A DNA stretch of 64,000 bases from Sesamum alatum (lineage: Eukaryota; Streptophyta; Magnoliopsida; Lamiales; Pedaliaceae). The notes beneath the pieces were generated by a model, which saw only the letters and a list, made by a program, of their open reading frames with translations, searched no databases and had not been told where the DNA came from. The position numbers were made by a program, and so were the translations under genes. The stretch spans positions 42,797,702 to 42,861,701 of the forward strand of contig JACGWO010000002.1 in the NCBI GenBank assembly GCA_034509735.1. Reading direction: 5' to 3'. Each line of letters opens with the position of its first letter. Position 1 is the stretch's first letter. Of the stretch, positions 48,740 to 60,423 are shown in pieces.

Positions 48740-49193
48740 ACGTGACACGTTAGTCCTAAGACTCCTAACACTGATCGGGGAATGATAGATCTTGTTGGAA
48801 ATGCGCGTATTATTCACGTGTAATTTAAACATAAGTAATAAGAATCAAAACCCTAACACATTTCTAATAAAACATAATTTCTTTAATTCAACCCTAATAT
48901 CCTTTCGGAAATTCGTAAAATTTCTTCCCATGCTATTAATTAAAAAAAAAAAAAGAAATGTAAGTTTTATGTTCAAAATCTGAATATGGTAGGAAATTGT
49001 TTTTCTTTTCTTTTAATGACAAATTTTTAGGGTTTTGAGATCAATTAGTAGTAAGGTGGGTTTCAATAAGAGAATTATGGATCAATTATGAGGAGAGGAA
49101 TAGGCCTTTGGTGGAATTGGGATGAAGGTTTTAGGACTTGAAAGAAAGATGAGCAATCAAGGATTTAAGGATTTTGGGAATGAGAAAGCACGT
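48740..49193. other. Intergenic DNA
   Basis: No gene or recognised repeat. Confidence 0.4.
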
Positions 49194-50515
49194 ATTAAGT
49201 GTTTAATCCACATGTATGTTTGGAAATGCAACCCAATCAACGGTAAATTCTATCCAAGGTTAAATATGGGCGAGATAGATGGATAGCGAACAAGTACCGC
49301 GAAAAAAAGATGAAAAGAATTTTGAAAAAAGAGTCAAATTGTTCTTGAAATTGTGGGGAAGAAAGCAAATGGGGGCTGGTGATGCACCCTGGTCGAATGT
49401 GGAACGGCGAGAGCCTGTCCGCCGATTGACTCGAGGCGGGGACCAGCTGGATTGATGCGGCGACGGCCAAAGCTCGGGCAATCGATATGCCCGTGGAATG
49501 TCGTCGCCCTGATCGTGGCGAACAACGCGCGCCTTTGGCATCCTTCGACAATTGCGCGCTCCTGGTGCTGGCCAACGGGCTCCCCATTCGACCCATCTTG
49601 AAACACAGACCAATAACTCTGACATGTGTGCGAGTCAACGACAAGTAAACCCGTAAGGCACAAGGAAGCTGACCGGTGCGATCCTCCCTGAAGGGTGCAA
49701 CGCCGACCGATCTTGAACTTCTGAGAAAGGTTCGAGTGAGTATACCTGTCGGGACCCAAAAGATGGTGAACTATGCCTGAGCTGGACGAAGCCAGAGGAA
49801 ACTTTGTGGAGGCCTGCAGCGATACTGACGTGCAAATCGTTCGTCTGACTTGGGTGTAGGGAGGAAAGACTAATCGAACCGTCTAGTAGTTGGTTCCCTC
49901 TGAAGTTTCCCTCAGGATAGCTGAAGATTGAGTGCGAATTCTATCGAGTAAATTCAACGATTAGAGGCATTAAGGGCGCAACTCCCTCGACTGATTCTCA
50001 AACTTTAAATAGGTAGAAGGCACGTTTGCTTTGTTGAGTTGCGCCAAGGGAATCGAGAGCTCCAATTGGGCCACTTTCGGTAAGCAGAACTGGCGATGCG
50101 GGATGAACCGAAAGCCAGGTTACGGTGCCCAACTACGTGCTAACCTAGATCCCATAAAGAGTGTTGGTCGATTAAGACAGCAGGACGGTGGCCGTGGAAG
50201 TCGAAATCCGCTAAGGAGTGCCGAATCAACTAGCCCCAAAAATGAATGGCGCTGAAGCGCACGACCTATACCCGGCCGTCGGGGCAAGAGCCAAGCTCCG
50301 ATGAGTAGGAGGGCACAACGGTCACTGCCAAACCCTGGGCGTGAACGGGTGGAGCAGTCGTCAGGGTGGATCTTGGTGGTAGTAACAAATATTCAAACAA
50401 AAACTTTGAAGCCAAAGAGGGGAAAGGTTCCATGTGAACAGCCCTTACACATAGGTTAGTCGATTTGAAGGGTTGGGGAAAACCCGATAGATGAAATTAA
50501 GTGTTTAATCCACAT
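49194..50515 (+). repeat. 20 bp direct repeats flanking an rRNA insertion
   Basis: ATTAAGTGTTTAATCCACAT occurs at 49194-49213 and again, identical, at 50496-50515. The rRNA homology begins right after the first copy and ends right before the second, so the pair behaves as a target-site duplication. Confidence 0.9.
49214..50495 (+). pseudogene. Decayed fragment of nuclear 26S (25S) rRNA
   Basis: About 1.28 kb collinear with the 5' half of plant 26S rRNA, from roughly 0.3 to 1.6 kb of that gene by memory. Landmarks in order are AACAAGTACCGCGA, GTGGAACGGCGAGAGCC, CTCCCCATTCGACCC, ACATGTGTGCGAGTCAACG, AAGATGGTGAACTATGCCTG, CGATACTGACGTGCAAATCG, CTTTAAATAGGTAGAAGG, GGTGTTGG-type GTGTTGGTCGATTAAGACAG and GAAAGGTTCCATGTGAACAG. 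Many changes and short deletions are visible, including the loss of the TGTAACAACTCACC stretch after AAGGAGTG near 50220, so it cannot be functional. C-to-T and G-to-A changes are common, as in methylated, silent copies. Both ends are internal to the rRNA gene and no spacer or 5.8S sequence is attached. Open frames on the minus strand here are artefacts of rRNA sequence. Confidence 0.95.
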
Positions 50516-51978
50516 TTCATGAACTTAAATCACCACGAATAAAACTCGGAATTGATTTTGGAAAACTAATATATGTTTTTATGACAATAACAGTAAAATG
50601 ATAAAAAAGTGTAACATCCCTGTATTTACAGGACAAAAAATAAAATTTTATCTACTGCTAGACATATTAATGATGTATTTCTAATGGGCTAGAAAATTCT
50701 GTACTTTTTATCACATCAAATTCATTGGTTTATTTCATTTCCTATGCGATTGATCTCTCTCTGTCTTTGTACGTCAATGATACGGTACAAGAAGAAATAT
50801 AGCTTTTCACTATAATTAATAATCATAATTAACTTAAAGGTAAAAAATTATATTGGATACTAATTAATCATGATTATGTAACGACTATTCACCGTTGTTT
50901 CTGCAAGCAAGGTCACGAATGCTAAAAACTGTAGACAAATATTTTGGTCAGAGGTAAAACCACAACAAATATTAATTAATTGTGGTCAGAATTTAAGTTT
51001 TCACATCTATTTTGTAGGAATATTAATTCAATATAATTTTTAAATTATAGTGATTTATAAAGTAAAAAATATGAGCGAGTCCAATTTGAGATAAAATTTC
51101 TCGAATGAATTGTCGTATCAACATTTCCGCATCGATGGATTTTAAGGTCCGATTGGTTGTTGGAATATTGAGTAAGGAATAAAATAACATATGGAGGGAA
51201 TAAATGTTGTACTATATCATGATTAACCATTAAAAAATTTGAAAAAACGGGGTAAAGTATCTAAATCACTTGTTTATACACTATATGTCTTAAAAATTAT
51301 TTGCAACCCCTAATTATTTACAAAAGTTGTTATATAGCACGTCTTAATATAAGTATGAAATATAAGTAACTTCAAATGTACAAGACACAGACACAAAAAT
51401 CGAACACAAAATTTAACTTTTTCGATAAAGCAACATCGGCAACGGATGCTACGACCTATTTAGGAGGGTTATGGGAGGAGGCGGAGGGAGAATCCATGCA
51501 GCATGAGGCTACGGACATTTATTTTTTTTAAAAAAAATAAAAGTAGGAGACAATTAATAAATATATATAAAAAAATAGTCGAAAGACGACGAATAGTAGT
51601 GGAAAAAAGTAGTATCAAACCTCAAAAAATAAATAAATAAATGAACAAGTTGGTACGACAAGGATTAACAAAAGCAAAAGACTTCAAATTCAACCACATA
51701 TACATGCATAATAAAATAAGAATGATCATATATATATATATTTAAATTAGAATTTAAAAAAAGAAAAGAAAAGAAAAGGTAAATAGTAAAGGGAAAAAGA
51801 AAAGGGTGATGGCAGAAAATAATAGAGAATTGAGTGTGCTGGAATTGGAATCGCATTGATGGCTTCTGCCTTTAATCATATTCCACTCCATAGATGGAAC
51901 TAAAAAAGGAAACAAGAAAAGAGGGGAATCAAATTTTTTTGTAAATAATTGATAATTACATACATAATTATATCAACG
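50516..51978. other. Intergenic DNA
   Basis: AT-rich with purine runs at about 51755-51805. No gene is supported. Confidence 0.4.
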
Positions 51979-51988
51979 TTTTAATAAA

Positions 51989-52390
51989 GGATAAATTACA
52001 ACTATTTTCTCTGAGGTTTGACATAGTTGTAAGTACTTCTCATTGTTTGAGAAATTACAAATACCCCTTTGAGCTTTGTAATCGTCTAACAAATAACTTA
52101 TTCTCATCCATGTTTATGGTGAACTGACCAAAATGCCTTTATGCACTGAATTATTTTTTATTAATTCTTAAAAAAATTTTGGACTACGATGCGCAGGTAG
52201 AGGTTTCTTAAGTTTTTTATATATAGGAGCAATAATGCAATTTGCCTTGGTTGATTTTTCTACAATTTTTTTTAATAAAAAAAGTTCCAGAGCAAAATGG
52301 TTAATTTCAGACCTTTGGTTAAAAATTGCAAACCTCAGAGGGGCATTTGTAATTATGTTAAATCTCAGAGGAGGTGGATGTAATTTACCC
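51989..52390. mobile_element. Mutator-like MITE, family A, 402 bp
   Basis: An exact 10 bp target duplication, TTTTAATAAA, lies at 51979-51988 and 52391-52400. Ends are GGATAAATTACAACTATTTT and, inverted, GGGTAAATTACATCCACCTCC. It aligns along its length with 38076-38486. This is the cleanest family A copy. Confidence 0.93.
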
Positions 52391-52400
52391 TTTTAATAAA

Positions 52401-52560
52401 TTGATCAATATATCAAATCAATGAATACATCAAAATGATTAAAAACAATAAAGAAATTAAAAACACTCATATAAAAGCGAGATAAATATACACACGTACG
52501 ATGAGACTCGAATCTATAGCCTTGAATTTGTTTATGAGACCTCGTAATCGAAGGCGACAA
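52401..52560 (-). mobile_element. SINE-like tRNA-derived fragment
   Basis: Minus strand: ATTCGAGTCTCATCG (box B like) near 52501-52515, with a body similar to 5085-5290 and 32955-33130. The MITE at 51989 has inserted at its edge. Confidence 0.4.
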
Positions 52561-53701
52561 TCCCACCTTTTGTGCTTATATGAAATGAAATGAAATAATG
52601 TTAGAGAAATTGATCCACAATATGCAATCATGTAAGCATCGATCGATCGCATCTCATTTTCATCGAAAACTACAGTTTTAATATTTGAAAAAAATTAAAA
52701 AAGGGAAAGATAAGGAATATAAGAATCGCTTGGCTTTACATGGAAAATAACCATTACTTTCACCTTTTTTTATTGTTTTTGGTGTTAGATTTCTTAGTCT
52801 TGTAGAGTTGATTTTGGCTTTAGGGTTTGTGGTCTGAGTTTGATGCCTTGCCCTCTACTTTTTTTTTTTTTTTTTTTGGTAGATTGGTGTTTTTTTTGAG
52901 GTCTGAAAGGGCAAGATTGCTCCCACTCAAGGTATTTTAATATTATATATATATATATATATGATTTGAGTTATAATTCAATCGGTGTCTGTTGCGTCTT
53001 GCGAGGTATTATTCCCTCTAATTTCATATGAGTTTCATAATTTTGTCCTGAATAAGTCATTCGAACTTCTTGTTTACAATCAATGTGAGACGTATGTCTT
53101 CATTAGCTCCCCAAACGAGGGGTTTTGGGATGGGCATATAGCCTCGTTCTCAAAAACGACGCCAAATGATATGGTTTGCAACTCAATTAATGCTTCATTA
53201 CATGAGTTATTGGCCGTTTTACCCTAAAATGAGTCTCACAATTTTATCCTAAAAAAACCTCTCACTAGAGACTCGTCTACAATCAATATAAAACGCTAGG
53301 CTATATTAGTACATATATATGTATGTATGTATGTATGTATATATGTATGAATACGTTCAAACCAGTTGAAAATAATTCTATCAAAAGTTATATTTAAGAT
53401 CGTCAAAATAAAAAAAATCAGATTTTTGCTTAAGTTAAATCAAATCATTTAAGTATCAGATATAACGAAAAGTGGTAGAAAATGTCAAATAACTCATAGA
53501 TATGATACGAAGTATTTAAATTAGTTTCATTATATTAATTTAATGATAATTGTGCATCCATATGTTTTATATATGTTATCATCGTAATTACAAGTCAAAT
53601 ATTATTCTTCTATAATGAGTTACATCAAACAGTGAGTTCCCTCACAAAATCAAGACTGCAAAAATGTACCTTAGGATTCTCACCTAAATAAATAACATTA
53701 T

Positions 53702-53735
<34 letters not shown>

Positions 53736-54750
53736 TCTCTGTCTATTTTCTCACTTTTTACAAGATTATACTACCACCTTCATACAAGTATCTATTTTTA
53801 TGCTCCTCCATGGAAAGCTACATGTTCACTTTCATTTTATTTTTATTTTTTTAAATAAAAAATATTCCGTCCATTTACTGCAGATATTACGATATTTTTC
53901 AAGATTAAAGGGCTTATATATGATCGATTACGCTTGCCTCCAACAATGCAGTACTCCAGCAAAATTTCTGTAGAAAACGAAATACTTAATTAATTTACAT
54001 GATAAAGAGAAAATAAAGAAATTTTGCCCTCCTAAATATTTAATTACATAATAAAGAAAATGGTACTGGTGCAGGACAAGACTAACTTACATGCACATAA
54101 TGTAAGAGTCCATTTGCAGAAAATCCATAAACAAATGAAGAAAACAATTAATACAGTTGAAGTGGAAGTGTGGGAAGCACTATTATTGTCTACGAAGACG
54201 AAATACAGCTCGTCATGTTCACAAGCACTAGACCAAACACAAACACAAACACGTAGAAATGCTTAAAAAACCACATTGTCCAAGATCTTACACTCTTTTA
54301 CATAAATCCTAGGATATTACTATATATGGTTTTTCCCTCTGTTCTCCAATTTGCTTTACAATCATTGTACAGGTAATCAATGTTGTCAACAACTTGTTTG
54401 CTGTGCACAAATTGCTCGGCATGGCGTGTGGAGATGACATTGTTCAGTGGGACGGCTCTCATTTCCCACTAACGCCACGATGTCTGCATGAAGATCCAAG
54501 CAGAAGATCGTCATAACGAGAGAATAACAAAAAACTATTACAAGAACAAAGCATCAGATGATGAGAGAGAGAGAGATTGGATGCTATACTGATAAAAAAG
54601 GAAGGAGATAATAGTATAAATAAGTGATCTAGACTAGTGTAAAAGTTCTTTAAGAGAAAGAGGTGGGATCCCACCAGAGAGGAAAGGCCTACAACATCAT
54701 AGACACTTTAGTTCTATGTGAGATCCTTGTAGTTTCTCAGTCTCCTCTGC
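52561..54750. other. Intergenic DNA and ABCG14 promoter region
   Basis: No gene is supported. TG/TATG runs lie at 53312-53350 and an AT run at 53709-53735. The last few hundred bases are the likely ABCG14 promoter. Confidence 0.4.
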
Positions 54751-54751
54751 T

Positions 54752-54758
54752 TATATAT
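54752..54758 (+). promoter_or_regulatory. Probable TATA box of ABCG14
   Basis: TATATAT lies 116 bases before the start codon, after a CT-rich stretch, leaving room for a leader of about 85-90 bases. The position and context are typical of a plant core promoter. Confidence 0.45.
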
Positions 54759-54873
54759 TCGTATCGGCTAATTCATTTGCAACCATAAGTTAAAAGCAAC
54801 TCCTTTAACGTCTCCGTTCTCTGTCAGTCACTACCAGCAGAAAGATCAGTTTTAGCATCAGTTAGATTTGGCC

Positions 54874-57644
54874 ATGCCCCTCGGTTCTGTGGCTCCTAAA
54901 CCGGAAGAAAATGATGGCACAGTACTTGCTAACGGCCTGCCTAATAGGCCGGAGTCATGTGATACAGCTCTGGCTTACCCTGCGCAGAACAGTTTGAGGT
55001 CCTTTCTAGAAAGGACGTCGTATCCCATAACTTTAAAGGTCTCTCTCTCTCTTTCTCTCTCTCTGTCTCTGTGTGTGTGCACACCGGCACATAAGAACTT
55101 AGCTAGCAATCAGCCTGTTTGCATGTTCAAAGATAGACAGGCTGATCAAAGTAGTAAATATAGTTCATTTGGCACAAGACAAACTATAATGCAACTCTAT
55201 TGATTTTGTCTGTTATTGTGTTTCAGTTTGAGGAGATTGTCTACAAGGTATATTATGGAAGAAAAAGTACTTGTTGTGGAGGGACAACAACGAGCACTAA
55301 AGAGAAAACGATACTCAATGGGATCACAGGCATGGTTTCTCCGGGAGAGATACTGGCGATGCTAGGTCCATCGGGGAGTGGGAAAACCACCCTCCTCACA
55401 GCCCTTGGAGGCCGTCTTTCCGGAAGGTTATCAGGAAAGATCACTTACAATGGCCAGCCATTTTCGGGCTCTATCAAACGTCGCACAGGATTTGTTGCAC
55501 AGGATGATGTCTTGTATACACATCTCACCGTGTTTGAAACTCTTTTGTTTACTGCACTGCTAAGGCTTCCCAAAAGCCTGTCCAAAGACGAGAAAGCACA
55601 GCATGTAGAGAATGTTATAGCGGAATTGGGATTAACTAGGTGCCGGAACAGCATGATAGGAGGGCCACTGTTCAGGGGAATATCAGGTGGAGAGAAGAAA
55701 AGAGTTAGCATAGGACAAGAAATGCTAATCAACCCAAGTTTACTATTGCTAGACGAGCCCACCTCCGGTCTTGATTCGACCACAGCTCAACGGATCTTGA
55801 ACACAGTTAAAGGGCTGGCTAGTGGAGGCCGAACCATTATAACCACCATTCATCAGCCATCAAGCCGGCTCTACCATATGTTCGACAAGGTGGTCTTACT
55901 CTCTGAAGGCTGCCCAATCTACTATGGTCTTGCATCGGCTGCCTTGGAATATTTCTCTTCCATTGGATTTTCAACATCCGTTTCTGTCAATCCTGCTGAT
56001 CTCTTGCTTGATCTTGCTAACGGTAAGTAGAAATTTCTACTCCCTGCAACATGCTTCAGCATAATATCTGATTGTTTGATAGTGAAGGGCCTTAAAAAAA
56101 CATTTATTCCCATGTCCTTTCTGAGGAACAGAGAAATGTCACTTAGACCACTTAAAGTGCTTGTTATCATTAAAATTCTAATGGAGTTTAAATGGCCCTA
56201 CCCTCATATTGTGCTACATTCACTAATATAAGGATCAATCTATGGGAATTCAACACTTGCTCTCTCCTAATTATAGGACAAAGTAACCATTTCATGACTC
56301 TTAGACATGACGGATTGATTATTTTATCACAAAAAAATGATATGAACATCATATGTATTCCAGGTATCGGACCTGATTTCCAGCATGCTAACGACCACAA
56401 TGACAATGTCCAACAAGATCCCATGTCTGTGAGAGAATTCCTCATCTCGGCCTACGACAAGAATATTTCTACAGGACTGAAAGCTGAGTTATGCAGTTCA
56501 GATGTCAATTACACAAAGGAAAGTTCTACAAGTAAGTGTCTGATCTCTTCTACCTCTGATTTGGTCAACTTCATATTCTTTTTCCGAATCTTGTTGGCAG
56601 ACAATCTGCTCCTTGACACTATAATGTGCCTCACTTCTCTTATGCTGATTAAAGAAATGTATTATGATCTCCTAATGATGCAGGAAATAATGTGAAATCA
56701 GAGAAATGGTGCACAACTTGGTGGCATCAATTTAAGATCCTGCTCTTACGGGGACTGCGCGAGCGAAGATTTGAAGCCTTCAACAGGTTAAGAATCTTCC
56801 AAGTCCTAAGTGTGGCAATACTTGGCGGGCTTCTTTGGTGGCACACTCCATCATCTCACATTGATGACCGTGTAAGCCTCCTTCATTTCTACTCCAGACC
56901 AAACAAATATATATCCTAGTACTTCATTTACATTAGCAATCCAAATTATTCCCTGAATTGTATACTTCATCCTAATGAAGGGTTATTTTCTATGTGCAGA
57001 TTGCAATGTTGTTCTTTTACTCAGTGTTCTGGGGCTTCTACCCACTTTACAATGCTGTTTTCACTTTTCCCCAAGAAAGAAACATGCTAATCAAGGAGAG
57101 GTCGTCCGGCATGTACCGCCTCTCCTCCTACTTTCTAGCCAGAACGGTGGGAGATCTTCCTCTGGAGCTAGCACTCCCAACAGCATTTACGTTCATCTTT
57201 TACTGGATGGGCGGCCTTAAACCGGACCCAGCCACCTTTATCCTATCCCTTCTAGTTGTTCTTTTCAGTGTCCTCGTTTCCCAGAGTCTTGGATTGGCAT
57301 TTGGCGCCCTACTAATGGACGTCAAACAAGCTGCAACTTTAGCCTCAGTAACAACAATGGTGTTCCTTATTGCCGGAGGATACTACGTTAGACACATCCC
57401 CCCATTCATAGCCTGGTTACGATATCTAAGCTACAGCTACTATTGTTACAGACTTCTTCTTGGGGTTCAATACAATGAGAATGACTACTATGAGTGTGCA
57501 AAGGGAGCTTATTGCCGAGTCGCAGATTATCCTCCCATCAAGTCTGTTGGTTTAGGCCATTTGTGGATAGATATCTCCATCATGATGCTGATGCTCGTGG
57601 TCTACCGTCTTATCGCATACCTAGCTCTACACCGGGTGCGATGA
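54874..57644 (+). CDS. ABCG14: Half-size ABC transporter of subfamily G, ABCG14
   Basis: Five exons, 54874-55038, 55227-56022, 56364-56531, 56684-56871 and 57000-57644, all with GT-AG introns, give 653 aa (Arabidopsis ABCG14 has about 648). ABC motifs are intact: Walker A GPSGSGKT at residues 102-109, signature SGGEKKR from residue 208, Walker B ending in D231-E232 ([12 protein letters not shown]), and the switch histidine H264 (TTIHQPS). The membrane half has [39 protein letters not shown] and [20 protein letters not shown], and the protein ends AYLALHRVR. Near-identity to ABCG14 extends over less common stretches such as [19 protein letters not shown] and [12 protein letters not shown]. In Arabidopsis ABCG14 is needed for root-to-shoot transport of trans-zeatin-type cytokinins. 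It acts at the plasma membrane as a homo- or heterodimer. In Arabidopsis the gene is next to COG6; here about 24 kb separates them. The start is the first ATG of the frame. Confidence 0.96.
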
Positions 57645-58063
57645 ACGATAACTATTGAAACAAGCTTAACAAGTTCCCTTTCTTCTACTGAGCAATAATG
57701 TTAGTTTAGGCAAATACCTACTGCCAGGTTTTGATCATAGACAACTAATAAGTTCAATGTAGTAACCCTCTGGCAGTGGTCTATATAAATCTAATTCAGG
57801 ACAAGCTTTGGTGCTTTGTAGCATAAATTGTGAGCATCCATAACAGAGATGTGCATGTGTAAGAAAAGAACACTCAACACAACAGTTATATCAACCAAAT
57901 TAAGACAAAAGAACAGGTCAACAAAGTGAAAAACAAACCTCAAACCAAATAATAATCTGCAGATAACAGGAGTATGTATCTATGTGGGGCATGTGAATCC
58001 ATAATTCTGCAAATTCATTGACCAGAAAAAGAGAGCAAGACAGAAACAATCAAGAACAGTAAA

Positions 58064-58144
<81 letters not shown>

Positions 58145-58630
58145 ACAATCAAAGAAATTGTGCACAACTGAAGCAAAATAATGGGAGCAAGCCCTTAACC
58201 CGTGATGGAGAGTGAATGTTTTGTGAATCTTGTCATTTTCTACTTGCTGCTATATAGTGCAGTTTCCACCATTTATCAAATCTTTCAGAAAAAAGAGTAG
58301 AAAGGGACAAACACATGTACCATAATGTCCCTTTCTGCTTAATTTCCCATGAGATTGCATTGACTGTCTGTCATAGAAATGGGTGCATCTTTGAACAATG
58401 GGACCTATACAAGAAACCAACAATAAGAATAAGGGGAGCTCATTCAAGAACTGCCCCAGATTCAGCATTTCTGCACAAATACATTAAAAGACAACATGAA
58501 AATCTCCTCTTTGATCTTCGGGGCTTTAACCATTTTCAAGAATGGAGTAGAAATATACATACATCTATCTTTTTATAGCTAACGGGTTAATTAAACTCTC
58601 CACCTAAAAGCCCTCCGCTTGGATTTTATA
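57645..58630. other. ABCG14 3' UTR and spacer
   Basis: No further gene. The frames at 58315-58578 (plus) and 58250-58468 (minus) overlap and have no family resemblance. Confidence 0.45.
58065..58144. repeat. Compound microsatellite (CA)n(TA)n(GA)n
   Basis: About 16 CA units, then about 13 TA units, then about 11 GA units, unbroken. It lies about 420 bases after the ABCG14 stop codon and is likely to vary in length. Confidence 0.97.
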
Positions 58631-59893
58631 GGATAAAATACATAAAACTCCCATGTATTTTGAAAAATCGGTTGAAAAACCCTGTGTTTTGAAAATGGGC
58701 AAAAAAAAATCCTTATATTTTGTAAAAGTCAGCTCATTCGTCCCTCTCCATTAAAAAACACTAACGGCGTTAAATTTTTCACAAATTGACCGTTATGTCC
58801 TTACATATTATATTTTATTCTTTATTTTAATGACCGTTGGATTTTTATTTATTATATCATAGTCCTTAGATCTAATCAATTAATCTTGACCATTGGATTT
58901 TAAATTTACAAAAAATTAATGGTTAGATTTAATTAATTAAAAAAAATATATTATAAAGAATTATTAATAAAATAAATTCAAAATCAAAACCCCTCTCCCC
59001 ACCCCTAACCCCCCCGCCCCCCCCCCCCCCCGCCCCGCCCCGCCCCGCCCCGCCCCTGGCGCCCCTCCCACCACCTACCACCTAAGGGGACGACGGCGAC
59101 GCCGTCGCCCAGATTCAAGGTCTGTTGGGCGACGGCGAGTCGCCTAGATTCAAGGGCGACGTCGTCGCCCATCGGGTACACAGAAGGGGCGACCCCGTCG
59201 CCCCAGTCTGCGGCGACGGCGGCGGTCGTCGCCCAGGGACTCTTTTTTTTATTTTAATTTTTTAGTTTTGATTTTTTAATTTAAAAATAACTAAGAATTT
59301 AAAGTAATTCATTTAAATATTTTTAAATCTAAAAAAGTGTTAGAGTTTAGTTTTTATACTTAATGGTTTTAATTTTATGATTATTTGTAGTAAATAAAGA
59401 TAATTTATTTTAATCAAATAATAATTTAAAATTAATAATATATAATTATTATATTTCATTAAGATTTATATTTGTTAAGATATTTGAATCTAAAAAATAA
59501 ATTTACTATATTAATCTTTGTATTATGATATTAATTTGATATTTCAATTTAAATTATAAAATTTCAAAATTTTTATATTTTTAAGTAAATATATTAAAAA
59601 ATATTTAATTTTTTTACATAGAGGAAAATGTAAAAAAAGAAAAAGCACTTAAAATAAGTCAAAAATGCACTTAGTCAAACATATAGACCTTCATAAAGGT
59701 ATTTTTGTTAAAATTGCATAGAAAAGGCTAAAAAAAAAAAGGGCTAGAAATCACCCCCACTCGCACAACACGCGCGTTTAGTACACCTTCCGTCAATTCA
59801 TGACGAAAGGGGTGTTTTTTGCTGACTTTTATAAAACATAGGGGGGTTTTTCGCTTATTTTCAAAACACAAGGGGGGTAAAATGTATTTAGCC
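58631..59893. mobile_element. Mutator-like element, family C, 1263 bp, with GC-palindrome core
   Basis: An exact 9 bp target duplication, GATTTTATA, lies at 58622-58630 and 59894-59902. Ends are GGATAAAATACATAAAACTCC and, inverted, GGCTAAATACATTTTACCCC. AT-rich arms surround a core at about 58988-59240 with a C/CCCCG tract and repeated GGCGACG(G/T)CGTCGCC-type palindromes. The core motif is shared with 40575-41340. No transposase is present. Confidence 0.93.
58990..59056 (-). repeat. C-rich tract, G-quadruplex-prone on the minus strand
   Basis: Contains a run of about 15 C and then repeated GCCCC units, interrupted only by single G or A/T bases in most of its length. The minus strand therefore has many G4 runs. 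Confidence 0.85.
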
Positions 59894-59902
59894 GATTTTA
59901 TA

Positions 59903-60420
59903 TTGCTAATTCATGTTTCGTTATCTATTCTGATTAAATTATACATGTCACGTGTATAAAAAAAGTTAAAATTAAATTAATGACATGATCGTTGTACCAA
60001 ATGGCTTTAATATGTAAAATAAAATATAAAATACAACATGAATTTGAATTAGAATGTAACGAAAGATATAATAATCAACTGGATCTTATTTAAAAAAAAT
60101 AAATAAAAGATATGCTATAATTTGAAATTGAAAATTCAATTCAAAAAAGATGGAGATAAAGTCAATAATAAGTCAATTAGGAGTAAATATGAATTTTCAT
60201 TTAATATTTTTGCTAATATCAGCAAATTCAATAAATTTTAACTATCAAATAAATTTATACTAGATGTAATTTTTTAAATTACGTGTATCTACTTATTATT
60301 ATACCAAATGTGAATAGAGAGAGTGTAACTATCCCTTTTATTTTAATTGAAAAAGAAAGGCCAAATCTCTTTGTTATTCCCTTATTTTTACTTTTCGTCC
60401 CATTTTAGTCCCTAATCTCT
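59903..60420. other. Intergenic DNA with a worn family A right arm
   Basis: 60180-60345 keeps TCAGCAAATTCAATAAATTTTAACTATCA and similar blocks of the family A right arm. No gene. Confidence 0.4.
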
Positions 60421-60423
60421 TAA

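Noticed and set aside
49237..49835. Overlapping open frames of up to 141 codons on the minus strand
   Set aside because: They lie antisense to a recognisable 26S rRNA fragment; spurious open frames in rRNA are common.
50031..50255. Plus-strand open frame of 74 codons
   Set aside because: Entirely within the 26S rRNA fragment.
56192..56695. Long plus-strand frame of 167 codons as an alternative ABCG14 exon
   Set aside because: It reads through introns 2 and 3. The spliced exons 56364-56531 and 56684-56871 match ABCG14, while the intron-derived parts do not.
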